Assembly (NCBI RefSeq): GCF_002506515.1
Contig: NZ_DAXS01000068.1
Span: 1,661-65,660, forward strand
Reading direction: 5' to 3'
Source of the DNA: Caldivirga sp. UBA161
Lineage (GTDB): Archaea > Thermoproteota > Thermoprotei > Thermoproteales > Thermocladiaceae
Length of the DNA stretch: 64,000 bases
In this document: piece after piece, positions 9,058-18,062 of the stretch
Position numbering within the stretch: position 1 is the first letter of the stretch
How the letters are laid out: each line of letters begins with the position of its first letter
The notes under the pieces: generated by a model
Told to the model about the DNA's origin: nothing
Seen by the model: the letters and a program-made list of their open reading frames with translations, nothing else
The model's database searches: none
Position numbers and translations under genes: made by a program

Positions 9058-9097
9058 TTAAGTCATCTAAGTTACAATGATGTTCATTCACTATTAT

Positions 9098-9109
9098 TGT
9101 GTTTTTCTT
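9098..9109 (+). terminator. T-rich terminator after coaD
   Basis: TTGTGTTTTTCTT contains a run of five T about 45 bases after the coaD stop codon, in a region with no gene on the plus strand. Confidence 0.35.
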
Positions 9110-9199
9110 AATAATATGCTAGGTCCAAGTATACTTAAGCCTAGGTAATTATCCATGTGCATTTCCCGATCAACTGCTTAACATGATTTTTCATAATTT

Positions 9200-9320
9200 T
9201 TACACGTAATCAGCATTATAATCAATGCGTAGCCCATCCAGCTGACCTCGCCATAAATAGCGAAGCTCCCCTGGGCACCAAGGTTACCCTCTTTGATGAG
9301 GGCTAATGAGCAACTCACCT
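9200..9320 (-). ncRNA. Candidate structured non-coding RNA (approximate bounds)
   Basis: The 418-base gap between coaD and thyX holds a segment that is GC-richer than nearby gaps and folds on paper into successive hairpins. On the minus strand these are CCCTC-ATCAAA-GAGGG (about 9302-9287), CGC-TATTTATG-GCG (about 9261-9248) and GCATT-GATTAT-AATGC (about 9228-9213). In addition TAGCCC near 9305-9300 can pair with GGGCTA near 9236-9231, closing a multi-branch structure. A TATA-like ATTTTTAAGT lies at 9331-9340 on the same strand, placing a transcription start near 9310. An open frame across it (9178-9369) has no recognisable protein features. I cannot assign a class; no RNase P or SRP signature is evident. 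Confidence 0.35.
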
Positions 9321-9330
9321 CCCCAAATCT

Positions 9331-9340
9331 ACTTAAAAAT
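9331..9340 (-). promoter_or_regulatory. TATA-like element before the candidate RNA
   Basis: Minus-strand ATTTTTAAGT, preceded by purine-rich CGAG as a possible BRE, lies about 26 bp before the first hairpins of the candidate RNA. No protein start codon sits at the matching distance. Confidence 0.35.
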
Positions 9341-9475
9341 CTCGCCCTGCCTTGGATGGTGAAGTTCATTGCTCTACTATCAATGAAGATGAGGCAAGAA
9401 TACCCACCGCATGGGCATTAATTAATGAAGTTAAGGGCTTAATTTCCTAGTATCTACTCCTCATTCCTACGACCC

Positions 9476-10240
9476 TCACCCATTGTTCATTAGTCTCCTT
9501 AAACCCTCCGGCACAGGAATATCCCAATCCTCAAAGGCAGATAGGATGCTTAAAACCCTTGGATCATTAATACTGTATTTCCTAGTTAACTCCTTAACAT
9601 GAGCCTTATTCACAATTCTCTTAGCGTAGCCAATATTATAGTCAGGATGGAGCCTTGGTAAATTATCCCAAACCCATTTAGCCGTAATTGGGAATGCATT
9701 AAGAATCGTATTGAACATGAGCCAGGCTATGAGCCTTAATTCACCATATGCACCTAAACCAGTCCTCAGTGGTAGGAAGTTAATGAGGAATTCCCTCATA
9801 TTCATGCTTACCCAAATCCTCTGGGCTAGGGCATTGGGTAGGATTAACCTAGCGTAATCAATATCTATGCTGGTTAGTAATTCACTATACGTGTTAGTTA
9901 AGCCCTCTAGGATTGGGGTAAGTTTACTGGCAAGGCTTAATGGCACTATGAATCTGAGGTTCCCCGGCCTTGAGTAATCCACGAACCTGGTTGACTCCTG
10001 CCAGTAGGAAGCTAACCTATGCCTAACAAGCTCATGAGTGCAAGCCCTAGAGCATTCGATAAGCCACTGGGCACCAAGGAACTCAAGCACATTATAATGC
10101 CCGTACTTGAGGAGTAGCCTAATCCTATTTTCTAGGCTCATCCTATTACCATGCCTATACAGTATATTGGGCATACTGCCTATATCCTCCTCACTACCCC
10201 AAGTCCTAATCAATTGAACTGAAGGCTTAATTAATTGCAT
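9476..10240 (-). CDS. thyX: FAD-dependent thymidylate synthase ThyX
   Basis: Makes dTMP from dUMP using FAD and methylene-tetrahydrofolate (or an archaeal pterin). The ThyX motif RHRxxSx7SxR appears as RHRLASYWQESTR at residues 73-85, with the usual asparagine replaced by Trp. I place the start at ATG 10240 (254 residues). The open frame continues upstream to an ATG at 10300, but a strong TATA box (10263-10273) lies 28 bp before 10240, inside the longer version, and the inner start gives the normal family N-terminus. The gene is monocistronic. Confidence 0.93.
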   Translation of the reverse strand: MQLIKPSVQLIRTWGSEEDIGSMPNILYRHGNRMSLENRIRLLLKYGHYNVLEFLGAQWLIECSRACTHELVRHRLASYWQESTRFVDYSRPGNLRFIVPLSLASKLTPILEGLTNTYSELLTSIDIDYARLILPNALAQRIWVSMNMREFLINFLPLRTGLGAYGELRLIAWLMFNTILNAFPITAKWVWDNLPRLHPDYNIGYAKRIVNKAHVKELTRKYSINDPRVLSILSAFEDWDIPVPEGLRRLMNNG

Positions 10241-10262
10241 TAATTGCCATCTCCCCACTACA

Positions 10263-10273
10263 TTTTTTAAAAG
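10263..10273 (-). promoter_or_regulatory. TATA box of thyX
   Basis: Minus-strand CTTTTAAAAAA is centred 28 bp before ATG 10240. It would be inside the coding region if the upstream ATG at 10300 were used, which argues for the shorter protein. Confidence 0.55.
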
Positions 10274-10375
10274 TACACCAGGAGTTAAGTGGTTCCTCAT
10301 TTTTAAAGTAATGCTAAGCTAAGCTTGGGTATTTGGAAAAACTTTAAACACCCAACGTGTGGCTGAAGTAATCAC

Positions 10376-12244
10376 ATGAGATTAGGCAGTAAAATAGTGA
10401 TTACGATAATACTGGTGGTATTGGTAATTGGCGTAAGTATTGTATTAATTCACGTTAGGAGCCATGTTCCTAAGGTAGGGGGATTAAACCTAGGTAACTG
10501 CACCTTCTCAGGTTTAGTTAATCCAACATACCCATATAATATACCGCCCTCAGCATCATATCTACTGCTCAGTAACTGGGTGAATATGAGTGCCTTAATA
10601 TCCACCGGATTCCCTATTTTTGGATTAAGCCAAAATGGTGGGTTAGCTACAATGCCCACATCATTAAGGTGGCTTATGATTAAGGGAGTTGGGTTAGTTA
10701 ACGTAAGCCTATACGTTGAGAATCTCGGTAATATTCATGAATCCTACCTCACATTAAACAATACAGTAATTATAAGGGGTACTAATGGGTGGGTTGAATT
10801 CGCCATACCCCCATACACTAATGCAGTTTTAATTATCCAAAACTCAACGGTACCATTAAGTTACGTTATTGAGGCTATAGGTAATTATGGATATGAACCC
10901 ACTAAGGGCGGCATAATCATTAATGGTGAGCCAAACATAACAGTTTATTCACCCGGTTCCTCATTTGGCGTTAGCGTAATGTATAAGTCAATCCAAGTTA
11001 CCGTGAAGGCTAGTGGGTTCAGTTACATTGAGTTAATGATTAATGGTAAACCCAGCCCCCTTCAATACCTACTAAGTATTAATAATGAGAGGGTTAATTC
11101 ATGGCTCATGAAGTCGAGGAAGCCAAACATAAGTGGCTGCCTACTCAATGAATACTACTTAAGCCTACTCTTAATTAAGGATTCACAAAGCCCAATAACC
11201 GGTGGATTCGCTGCGTCGCCTGAACCAATTTACCTATACACTTGGGTTAGGGATTCTTCATTTGATGCAATGGCCCTTCAGGAATCAGGGCATTATAATT
11301 CAGCATTAGAGTACTGGCTTTGGATGGCTAGGGTTCAGAATAATTCAGGGACCTGGTTTACTAGGTATAGTTTCTTCAATGGGGATCCTGACTACGGGTA
11401 TGGTATTCCTGAGTATGATAGTGTTGGGTTGTTTCAAATTGGGGTTTACCAGTACTATGAGTTGACCCATAATGAATCCTTTATAAATGATTTAATCCCA
11501 GTAATAAATAAGTCACTGAATTGGGAGTACAGGGTCATTAATAATAGTGGTTTAATACCTCAGGACTTAAGCATATGGGAGGATTTATATGCCTACAATT
11601 TCTGGACTCAGGCAGTGGATTTAGATGGATTAGTTGCATCATATAGGCTATTCAGTGAATTGGGGTATAATACATCATGGATACTGGCAATGATTAATAA
11701 ATTGAATAATACAATCCAACACTACTTCTACCTTGGCGGTTGTTACGTTAGGGCATTAAGGCCAAGTGAAGTTTATTACCAGGGTAAGATCCAAATCACC
11801 TTAACACCAACCAGTGTGATTTATGATTCATCAGTAATACTTCCCATTGACCTTGGATTAATAAATCCATTAAGCAGTAGAGCAGTAAATGCAGTTAACT
11901 GTGTTATTGATAATTTATGGAATAGTAAGGTTGGTGGCTTAGCTAGGTATACTAATGACATTTACCATTACGCAGCTTACCTATACGATAGTAGTGGCCA
12001 AAGCCCACCCTGGGTAATAACAACACTCTTCCTTGCACTTTACTATGAAGAGGTAGGTAACTATACTGCGGCATTAAATTTAATGAACTGGGCAATTAAC
12101 CACACTGAATACGGCCTATTGCCTGAGGCTATTGATCCAAATTACGGTAATCCACTTCCATCAACATCCCCATTAATTTGGTCAGCTGCAATGTATGTGT
12201 TAGCTGCGCTTAATTATAATCAAACCAGCGTCAATCATGGTTAA
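10376..12244 (+). CDS. Membrane-anchored GH15 glucoamylase-like hydrolase
   Basis: Predicted extracellular enzyme releasing glucose from alpha-glucans. Residues 6-26 form one hydrophobic signal/anchor segment, and the rest is rich in N-x-S/T sequons, as expected of a surface protein. An N-terminal beta-rich region (about 40-260) precedes an (alpha/alpha)6 barrel with GH15 landmarks: YTWVRDSSFDAMAL near 286-299 and SIWEDLY near 398-404, where the Glu is the likely general acid. The tail carries DSSGQSPPWV and PLIWSAAMY, also typical of the family. At 622 residues it has normal archaeal GH15 length. A TATA box (CTTTAAAC) sits about 30 bp upstream. The cleavage state of the anchor is uncertain. 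Confidence 0.85.
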   Translation: MRLGSKIVITIILVVLVIGVSIVLIHVRSHVPKVGGLNLGNCTFSGLVNPTYPYNIPPSASYLLLSNWVNMSALISTGFPIFGLSQNGGLATMPTSLRWLMIKGVGLVNVSLYVENLGNIHESYLTLNNTVIIRGTNGWVEFAIPPYTNAVLIIQNSTVPLSYVIEAIGNYGYEPTKGGIIINGEPNITVYSPGSSFGVSVMYKSIQVTVKASGFSYIELMINGKPSPLQYLLSINNERVNSWLMKSRKPNISGCLLNEYYLSLLLIKDSQSPITGGFAASPEPIYLYTWVRDSSFDAMALQESGHYNSALEYWLWMARVQNNSGTWFTRYSFFNGDPDYGYGIPEYDSVGLFQIGVYQYYELTHNESFINDLIPVINKSLNWEYRVINNSGLIPQDLSIWEDLYAYNFWTQAVDLDGLVASYRLFSELGYNTSWILAMINKLNNTIQHYFYLGGCYVRALRPSEVYYQGKIQITLTPTSVIYDSSVILPIDLGLINPLSSRAVNAVNCVIDNLWNSKVGGLARYTNDIYHYAAYLYDSSGQSPPWVITTLFLALYYEEVGNYTAALNLMNWAINHTEYGLLPEAIDPNYGNPLPSTSPLIWSAAMYVLAALNYNQTSVNHG

Positions 12245-12360
12245 ACAGCAATTGGGCTTATCCTAATTAATGATGCATCATATTAATATGAGGCTAATAC
12301 TTGTAGTTATCAGGAATACAGAAAAGCTTAAAGAACATGTAATGCAGTTAGGCTTAGGTT

Positions 12361-13308
12361 ATGAGTGCTGTATTAGCATTAATTACTAAGAATGGTAGCC
12401 GTAAGGGGGTTGTCTTCAGGAGAATGATGGAGTCAACACTGCAAATACCCTATAGGTCTGTTATACTCATTGATGATAGTGATAATGATGAAACAAGGCT
12501 TATGGTTAAGGATTTCACTGACTCACATGGGAAGGAACTTTACGCCAGTAGGTCAAAGTTATATAACTATCATAAACCAACTAGGGCTACTGGTAGGCAG
12601 ACTGCCATAGATTTATTCTTAAGTAACTTCAGTGAGGATATTCTCATTCAACTTGATGATGATGTCATACTTAGAGATGGATGGTGGAGTGAGGCTTTAC
12701 ATGCCTTTACTGATGATAGTGTTGGGATGTTTTACGGAATAACCTATGATGTTAATAGCATTGATGAAATTAACTTAAAGCATGTTACAATTGATGGTAA
12801 AAGGCTTAAATCATTTTTAACAACATTCCTGGAGAGGGGGAGAACTAATGATATTGCATTAAGGAGGGATGCCTTAAAGGCTATTAGGGAGAATTATGGA
12901 ATAATTCCACCTGAGCTGCATCTTTATGAGGATGCATGGTTAATGAGGGCTCTTCAATGCTTGGGTTGGAGCATTTTCATTGGATTCACTGGAGCTATTC
13001 AGCATGATCCTGTGAAAATGAGTCAAGTTACTGCGGGAATCATGAATGCTTCAATTGATATTAAGTACATTAAGATAGCTTCAAGGTATGGCGTAATCAT
13101 GTCCATTAATGTGGCTGATGATGTAGTTAAGCTGCTATCACCAATAGCGTTGGCGCCTATTCTAGCAATTAGAAGAATGATGAGCTACGGTTTCCGAAGG
13201 GGCTTAAGTATGGCGCTTACTGAAAGTTACGTGAAATTGCTTTACAAATACGCCAAGGTGAAGGGGAGTTTAGGCTTCTCATGCAGTAAATTAAAGTACT
13301 CAGGATGA
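12361..13308 (+). CDS. Family 2-like glycosyltransferase
   Basis: A GT-A type transferase of 315 residues. It has an N-terminal nucleotide-binding region (VLALITKNGSRKG, then VILIDDSD near 37-44), and the metal-binding DXD-type motif QLDDDVIL at about 97-104 followed by DGWW. A later acidic HLYEDAWLMRA segment resembles the ED catalytic region. No membrane segments are present. It lies 38 bases before a GT4 gene that has its own TATA box, so the pair probably serves the same glycan, perhaps glycoprotein or glycolipid synthesis at the cell surface. Donor and acceptor are unknown. Confidence 0.78.
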   Translation: MSAVLALITKNGSRKGVVFRRMMESTLQIPYRSVILIDDSDNDETRLMVKDFTDSHGKELYASRSKLYNYHKPTRATGRQTAIDLFLSNFSEDILIQLDDDVILRDGWWSEALHAFTDDSVGMFYGITYDVNSIDEINLKHVTIDGKRLKSFLTTFLERGRTNDIALRRDALKAIRENYGIIPPELHLYEDAWLMRALQCLGWSIFIGFTGAIQHDPVKMSQVTAGIMNASIDIKYIKIASRYGVIMSINVADDVVKLLSPIALAPILAIRRMMSYGFRRGLSMALTESYVKLLYKYAKVKGSLGFSCSKLKYSG

Positions 13309-13345
13309 TGAATGCCTTAAAATATCTGAGGTGTATTGTTAAGCT

Positions 13346-14461
13346 ATGAGAGTACTAATATATTGGTCAATTAATGGGATTGGTGGAGCGCAGAGATTAT
13401 ATGTAATGTTAGCTAAGGCACTAATGGAATGCGGCGTTAATGTTGATATATTGACTAATAATAGAATTAATTTAAAGCTAATTGAGATGATGCATGGGGT
13501 AAGGCTTAATGGCATTAATGTAAGGATGGTGAGTAGTATTCCATGCTCTAACTCATTATGTGGATTAGTTAATTCCACTATTAGGTTTCAGGAGTTAATT
13601 AACATTATTAATGAATATGATTTAGTGTATCTTGATGACTTATACTTATCGCGGCTTATTAAGCACAGCGGCATAATATTCTACATTCATGGATATATTG
13701 ATAGAAAGAGGCCAATTGCACCATTAGCTAAACCCCATAGAATGTTACCCCTAGCTATTCAAGCCTTAGGATCAAGCTATGATATTATTAAGAATGCTAA
13801 ATTCGTCTTCGCAAATAGCTATGTCACCGCATACATTACTTACAAGACTATTGGGATAATGCCGAAGGTACTTCACCCACCTGTTGATGTTAAGTTAGCT
13901 GGCAAATATAGGAGTAGTATTAGGGAGGACGCCGTAGTGTCCTTTGGTAGGCTTGGTTCAGCAAAGGGTCATGAATTAGCGGTAATGATTATCAGTAAGT
14001 TGAGGGAAAGGGGGATTAAGGCTAAGGCGTATATAATGGGTTCTGTGGAAGACATTTCATCTAGGATTTACGCAATCAGCCTACTTAAGCTGGCTGAGGA
14101 ACTGGGCGTTGCAGGGCAAGTTAGGCTTATTCTTAATCCAAGCCTTGCTGAATCATATAGTGTGCTTGGTAGGTCAAAGGTCTTCATTCATGGTAAGCCA
14201 CATGAACCCTTCGGAATAGTTGTTGTTGAAGCCATGGCCACAGGTACTGTACCTGTTGTACCTAGATCAGGGGGGCCTTGGCATGATATAATCAGCTACG
14301 GTAAATATGGGTTAGGTTACAGTACCCTTGATGAGGCTAGTAATGCTGTTGAGTATTTATTGGGGGGTGGCTTTAATGATTACTCAAAGCTCGCAATGGA
14401 GAGAGCTAGTGAATTCTCATATGAGAAATTTAAGGATAGGTTATGCAGCATAATTACTTAA
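13346..14461 (+). CDS. Group 1 (GT4-type) glycosyltransferase
   Basis: A GT-B fold transferase of 371 residues. The N-terminal domain opens with NGIGGAQRLYVMLAKAL, the glycine-rich acceptor loop; the C-terminal domain has VSFGRLGSAKGHELAV near 193-208 and the EX7E region HEPFGIVVVEAMATG near 284-298, which binds the sugar nucleotide. TATA-like CCTTAAAATA lies 26 bp before the ATG. Its neighbours are another glycosyltransferase and an alpha-glucosidase. The acceptor is unknown. Confidence 0.85.
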   Translation: MRVLIYWSINGIGGAQRLYVMLAKALMECGVNVDILTNNRINLKLIEMMHGVRLNGINVRMVSSIPCSNSLCGLVNSTIRFQELINIINEYDLVYLDDLYLSRLIKHSGIIFYIHGYIDRKRPIAPLAKPHRMLPLAIQALGSSYDIIKNAKFVFANSYVTAYITYKTIGIMPKVLHPPVDVKLAGKYRSSIREDAVVSFGRLGSAKGHELAVMIISKLRERGIKAKAYIMGSVEDISSRIYAISLLKLAEELGVAGQVRLILNPSLAESYSVLGRSKVFIHGKPHEPFGIVVVEAMATGTVPVVPRSGGPWHDIISYGKYGLGYSTLDEASNAVEYLLGGGFNDYSKLAMERASEFSYEKFKDRLCSIIT

Positions 14462-14517
14462 CCATGATTTAATGCACATTTAGCCATCACGTATACCAAC
14501 TAATGGGGTATGATGCC

Positions 14518-16485
14518 TTAGGTAAGATTAACTTCATTACACCTACCATTACTGTATATTATTGCCTTACTGTATCCTGGAGCCTTGAGTACTGATTCAT
14601 TACGTTCAAGGATCCTCCCATCACGTAGCCTAATTCTCCCATTACCATAGATCCTTAAGTCACTCGTAGTAGGTATTATTGAGTTCTCCCTAATGAATAA
14701 CGGGAACTCCCTATTACTCTCAATCCAAGTCGGCCCCTCATACTCTCCACAACTCCACCAATCAACCCAATTACCCTTAGGTAAGTAAATTCTCCTTGAT
14801 TCACCATATATTTGAGGAGCATAAAGTAGGCCGCCGCCAACCATGTATTCATCAATAATGTGGTACGCATCTTCATCATCTTGAAAGTGGTAGACTAAAG
14901 GCCTAATTATTGGGTGGCCAGTTTCATGAGACTCCTGCACAAGGGCTAGTAGGTATGGCATGAGGCTCCTTCTCAACTCAATAACCCTCTTAATGGCGTT
15001 AGTGTAATCGCTCCTAAGCATATAGGGCTCCCTATCCGGATTACTGCTGGTATGGCTTCTAAAGAAGGGGAAGAATAACGCTGCCCTATAATACTTCACA
15101 AGTAGCTCACCTTGATCAGCATAGGGCCTATACCTCCTTAAATCACCCCTACCTATGAACCCACCTATATCGCATCCGAAAAATGGTATACCGGATATGC
15201 TCATTGACTCCATTAACTGTAATTGAAGTAATATGTCATCCTGTGATGGAGTATTGTCAGCCGACCAGAGGAAAGCGTACTTCTGTATTCCAGCATATCC
15301 AGCTCTAGATAATATGAATGGTTTATCATGGCCAGCCCTTTTAAGGCCTTCATATGTTGCCATTGCTTGAAAGTATGGGTAAGCATTCCTTGCTAATTCA
15401 TGCTTAACCCTCCTACCATCATCAAGCTTATGCAACACACCCCTATCAATAGACCACTCCCTCTCTCTAGCGTAATCAGTGGGCTCATTCATGTCTAGCC
15501 AAATACCATCAATACCATACTCCTTAACCCAACGCTCAATGAGGCTTGCCCACCACTCCCTAGCCTCCCTATTAAAGAAGTCTGGGAAAACAACCGCACC
15601 AGGCCAACCCCTGCCAACATATAATTCACCATTAGGTGTTTCACAGTATTTACCTAAGCCACTTAGGAATACTTCATAATTCTGATCAAGCTTAATCCAG
15701 TGATCAACAATAGTAATTAACCTAACACCCCTACCGTGAAGATCTTCAGCTAATTGCCTTGGATTAGGGAACTTAACCCTATTCCACGTGAATAGTTTAC
15801 CGGAGTCCATGTACTGTAGGTCAAGGTATATTGCACTTGGTTTAACATTAAGCTTATCATGCTCATTAATAATCCTAACAACCATTTCCTGAGGCTCATA
15901 ACCGCAGCATCTTGAAATTTGGTAATCAAGGGCCCAGTCAGGTGGATCAAGGGGCTTACCGGTAATACTAGTGTAATTCTCAATAACCTCCTCTATACTA
16001 GGCCCTTTAACAACATATAGCTCAACATCACCATGAGGCACAATTACGTTAACCTCATCATACTTAGATAAACCAATATCAAATATAAGCTCGGCTGGTG
16101 AATTTACAAAGAGGCCTACTGCTTCACCATTCCTAACACTTATGAGGAATGGTATTGATGCGTAAAGTGGGTCGCTGTACCAACTGTATGGTGCTGAGGC
16201 TGATGCATCAAGATTCCACATCCTAACCCTAACCCTCCTCCTATCGAGTTCATAAGCCTTCTCACCAAGCCCAAGCACATGCTCCTTAAGGTCAAGATCC
16301 TTACTTATAATTAATCCACCCTCCTCCCTAATCCTAATTAAGTGACCAAGAAGCTTAACCTCATGGCTCAACCCCTCATACTCACCAATAATCCTCCCAG
16401 CCTTATACTCGAAGTTAACTATGGGTCTGGGTTCATTAACGAGTATTCTAAAAGCTAACTCATTCTCCTCAATAACCACTTTCAC
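14518..16485 (-). CDS. GH31 alpha-glucosidase
   Basis: Retaining alpha-glucosidase of the Sulfolobus MalA type, likely acting on maltose and malto-oligosaccharides; no signal peptide, so intracellular. The nucleophile lies in GIWLDMNEPTD (Asp about residue 331), and the acid/base Asp is in WSADNTPS (about 408). The family FFGCDIGGF and FFRSHTS blocks follow. At 655 residues it is close to the archaeal norm. Start GTG 16485 has TATA-like GTTAAAAGGT 23 bp upstream. Together with the secreted GH15 enzyme it could complete starch or glycogen breakdown. Confidence 0.92.
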   Translation of the reverse strand: MKVVIEENELAFRILVNEPRPIVNFEYKAGRIIGEYEGLSHEVKLLGHLIRIREEGGLIISKDLDLKEHVLGLGEKAYELDRRRVRVRMWNLDASASAPYSWYSDPLYASIPFLISVRNGEAVGLFVNSPAELIFDIGLSKYDEVNVIVPHGDVELYVVKGPSIEEVIENYTSITGKPLDPPDWALDYQISRCCGYEPQEMVVRIINEHDKLNVKPSAIYLDLQYMDSGKLFTWNRVKFPNPRQLAEDLHGRGVRLITIVDHWIKLDQNYEVFLSGLGKYCETPNGELYVGRGWPGAVVFPDFFNREAREWWASLIERWVKEYGIDGIWLDMNEPTDYAREREWSIDRGVLHKLDDGRRVKHELARNAYPYFQAMATYEGLKRAGHDKPFILSRAGYAGIQKYAFLWSADNTPSQDDILLQLQLMESMSISGIPFFGCDIGGFIGRGDLRRYRPYADQGELLVKYYRAALFFPFFRSHTSSNPDREPYMLRSDYTNAIKRVIELRRSLMPYLLALVQESHETGHPIIRPLVYHFQDDEDAYHIIDEYMVGGGLLYAPQIYGESRRIYLPKGNWVDWWSCGEYEGPTWIESNREFPLFIRENSIIPTTSDLRIYGNGRIRLRDGRILERNESVLKAPGYSKAIIYSNGRCNEVNLT

Positions 16486-16508
16486 ACGTCTTAGGTTACG
16501 TACACCTT

Positions 16509-17141
16509 TTAACTATTCTCCTGGTTGCCAAGTAGCTCCACTAATTCACTTACCCTGGCCTTAACATTGGCTAATTTCTTGCTTAACTCCTCATTCTGAT
16601 TCCTAAGCCTAATGTTTTCCTCTCTAAGCTTATCATAATCTTCCTTAAGCTTCCTAAGCTCCTCCTCAACCTTACTGCAGGATTCAGTAACCCTAATTTT
16701 ATCACTCCTAACCCAGTAAATTACTTGACTATTTTCACGAACCCACTTCAATTCACCTGCATCTAAATCAAGGTCAAGCTCCGTTAGTATTGCGAAGACA
16801 TCACCCTTACCAATATTGTACTGCTTAATGGCTTCATTGAAGAACCAGTCCCTAATATCTTTATACACTTGATTAAGTGACTTCCTGAATTCACTCTTAT
16901 TCCTTAATTCATTAAACTTAGCCTCCCCCTCCTCACTACCTAGGCTTGATCTTAATCCATTAGCCACTGCACCAAATACTATTCTGAAGAAGTCTGGCCT
17001 ACCGCCTTTACCATGTTTGCCGAATAATTTCCCAGCTGATGTTTTCCCTGTGGATAACTTTATCTTAATGATTCGCTTCCCAGCTTCAGTAACTAATTCT
17101 GAGGTTACGCTCTCCCTCTCAACCTCCTCTTCACTTGGCAT
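16509..17141 (-). CDS. Orphan protein with C-terminal coiled coil
   Basis: A 210-residue product with no recognised family. Residues about 25-60 are basic and glycine rich (TGKTSAGKLFGKHGKGG), 60-155 form a helical domain with tryptophans, and about 160-208 is a leucine/glutamate heptad coiled coil (VEEELRKLKEDYDKLREEN type). No membrane segment is present. A TATA box (GATTTATAAG) lies 26 bp before the ATG, so it is expressed alone. The layout suggests a dimeric nucleic-acid- or protein-binding scaffold, which is inference only. Confidence 0.7.
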   Translation of the reverse strand: MPSEEEVERESVTSELVTEAGKRIIKIKLSTGKTSAGKLFGKHGKGGRPDFFRIVFGAVANGLRSSLGSEEGEAKFNELRNKSEFRKSLNQVYKDIRDWFFNEAIKQYNIGKGDVFAILTELDLDLDAGELKWVRENSQVIYWVRSDKIRVTESCSKVEEELRKLKEDYDKLREENIRLRNQNEELSKKLANVKARVSELVELLGNQENS

Positions 17142-17235
17142 AATTATTATTACGTAAATTTACTTATAAATCTATCTCCAAAGATAGGTGCATGTAGGTC
17201 TTCAGTAATGAAGCCTAACTTACTGATGCCTTAAT

Positions 17236-17631
17236 TCATATTTTAACGGCATTAATTACGCCATCCTGACCTGGGCGGGATGTTACAACAGCCCTACCCA
17301 CCTCAGTCTCTATTACAGTGCCCTTAACTATTATCCCCCTCTTCATGAAGTCGCTGTTAGCTGGGGATTCAATAATCCTAAGTATCTTAACCACCTTACT
17401 GGCGCCACTACTCTTATCGAAGACATTCGCGTAACTGGCCTCACTTAACCTAATCTTAACATTACCCCCAGTAACCCTCTCAATTAGCCTCTTCTCCCTA
17501 TTGCTAAGCCTAGTATTGGTGGGTGGGCCACCCCCCAGAGCCTTCCTCTTAACCCTATATGGCCTAGCCCTGAATCCACCCGTCACCTTCTTACTATCAT
17601 TACCCTGGTAAAAGGCAGCTAACTTAGCCAT
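17236..17631 (-). CDS. rps8e: 30S ribosomal protein S8e
   Basis: A 131-residue small-subunit protein. Family hallmarks are the basic N-terminal stretch with GFRARPYRVKRK, the GGPP turn, and the C-terminal GTVIETEVGRAVVTSRPGQDG segment. I use ATG 17631; a TTG at 17637 extends the frame by two residues, but the TATA box at 17653-17663 is 27 bp before the ATG and the resulting MAKLAAFYQGND start looks natural. Confidence 0.95.
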   Translation of the reverse strand: MAKLAAFYQGNDSKKVTGGFRARPYRVKRKALGGGPPTNTRLSNREKRLIERVTGGNVKIRLSEASYANVFDKSSGASKVVKILRIIESPANSDFMKRGIIVKGTVIETEVGRAVVTSRPGQDGVINAVKI

Positions 17632-17652
17632 TACCAAACCGTCTATGAAGGG

Positions 17653-17663
17653 CCTTTTAAAGG
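17653..17663 (-). promoter_or_regulatory. TATA box of rps8e
   Basis: Minus-strand CCTTTAAAAGG is centred 27 bp before ATG 17631. Confidence 0.55.
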
Positions 17664-17786
17664 TTAGCCTCCTTAATAATTCAATACCCCAGGCTTAAGC
17701 ATGCAATGGTTTTAGTATATTTTTATGAATATTTCCTGTATGATTAATCGATAATCCTTAATAAGGAGTTATTGTGGGAAGTATAC

Positions 17787-18056
17787 GTGTCCCTCAGGAG
17801 GATCGGAGTCATACTACATGTGGCTAAGGATGGCTTAATGGTTGCTAGGGTTAATTCAAGTAAGGCCGATAGGCTCGTAGGCCTAGTAACAGTGGACTAC
17901 TCAATGAGGAGGATAGGTATTATTAAGGATATAATAGGGCCGATTAACGCACCCTACGCTTTAATTAAGCCTATTAAGGGCCTGAACGCTGCTGATTATA
18001 CTGGTAAGCAAGTATACGTTAGGGATATTGATTACAATAAGGTAATGAGGAGGTGA
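17787..18056 (+). CDS. gar1: H/ACA ribonucleoprotein component Gar1
   Basis: Part of the archaeal H/ACA complex that guides pseudouridylation with Cbf5, Nop10 and L7Ae. The 89-residue beta-barrel has the family pattern GVILHVAKDGLMVARVN and GLVTVDYSMRRIGIIKDIIGPINAPYALIKP. I place the start at GTG 17787, because a TATA-like CCTTAATAAGG is centred 26 bp upstream; an in-frame TTG at 17772 with GGAG before it is the alternative. tfb starts six bases after the stop and its GGAGG lies inside the end of this gene, so they form an operon. Confidence 0.9.
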   Translation: MSLRRIGVILHVAKDGLMVARVNSSKADRLVGLVTVDYSMRRIGIIKDIIGPINAPYALIKPIKGLNAADYTGKQVYVRDIDYNKVMRR

Positions 18057-18062
18057 ATTAGC

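Noticed and set aside
9178..9369. 63-residue open frame on the minus strand
   Set aside because: No recognisable protein features, start inside a possible RNA promoter region, and the sequence is better explained by hairpins of a structured RNA.
9360..9450. Short minus-strand segment in the coaD-thyX gap that reads in one frame like the end of a protein before a TGA
   Set aside because: Only about 20 residues, no upstream coding continuity and no family match; it could be a decayed gene remnant but is not supportable.
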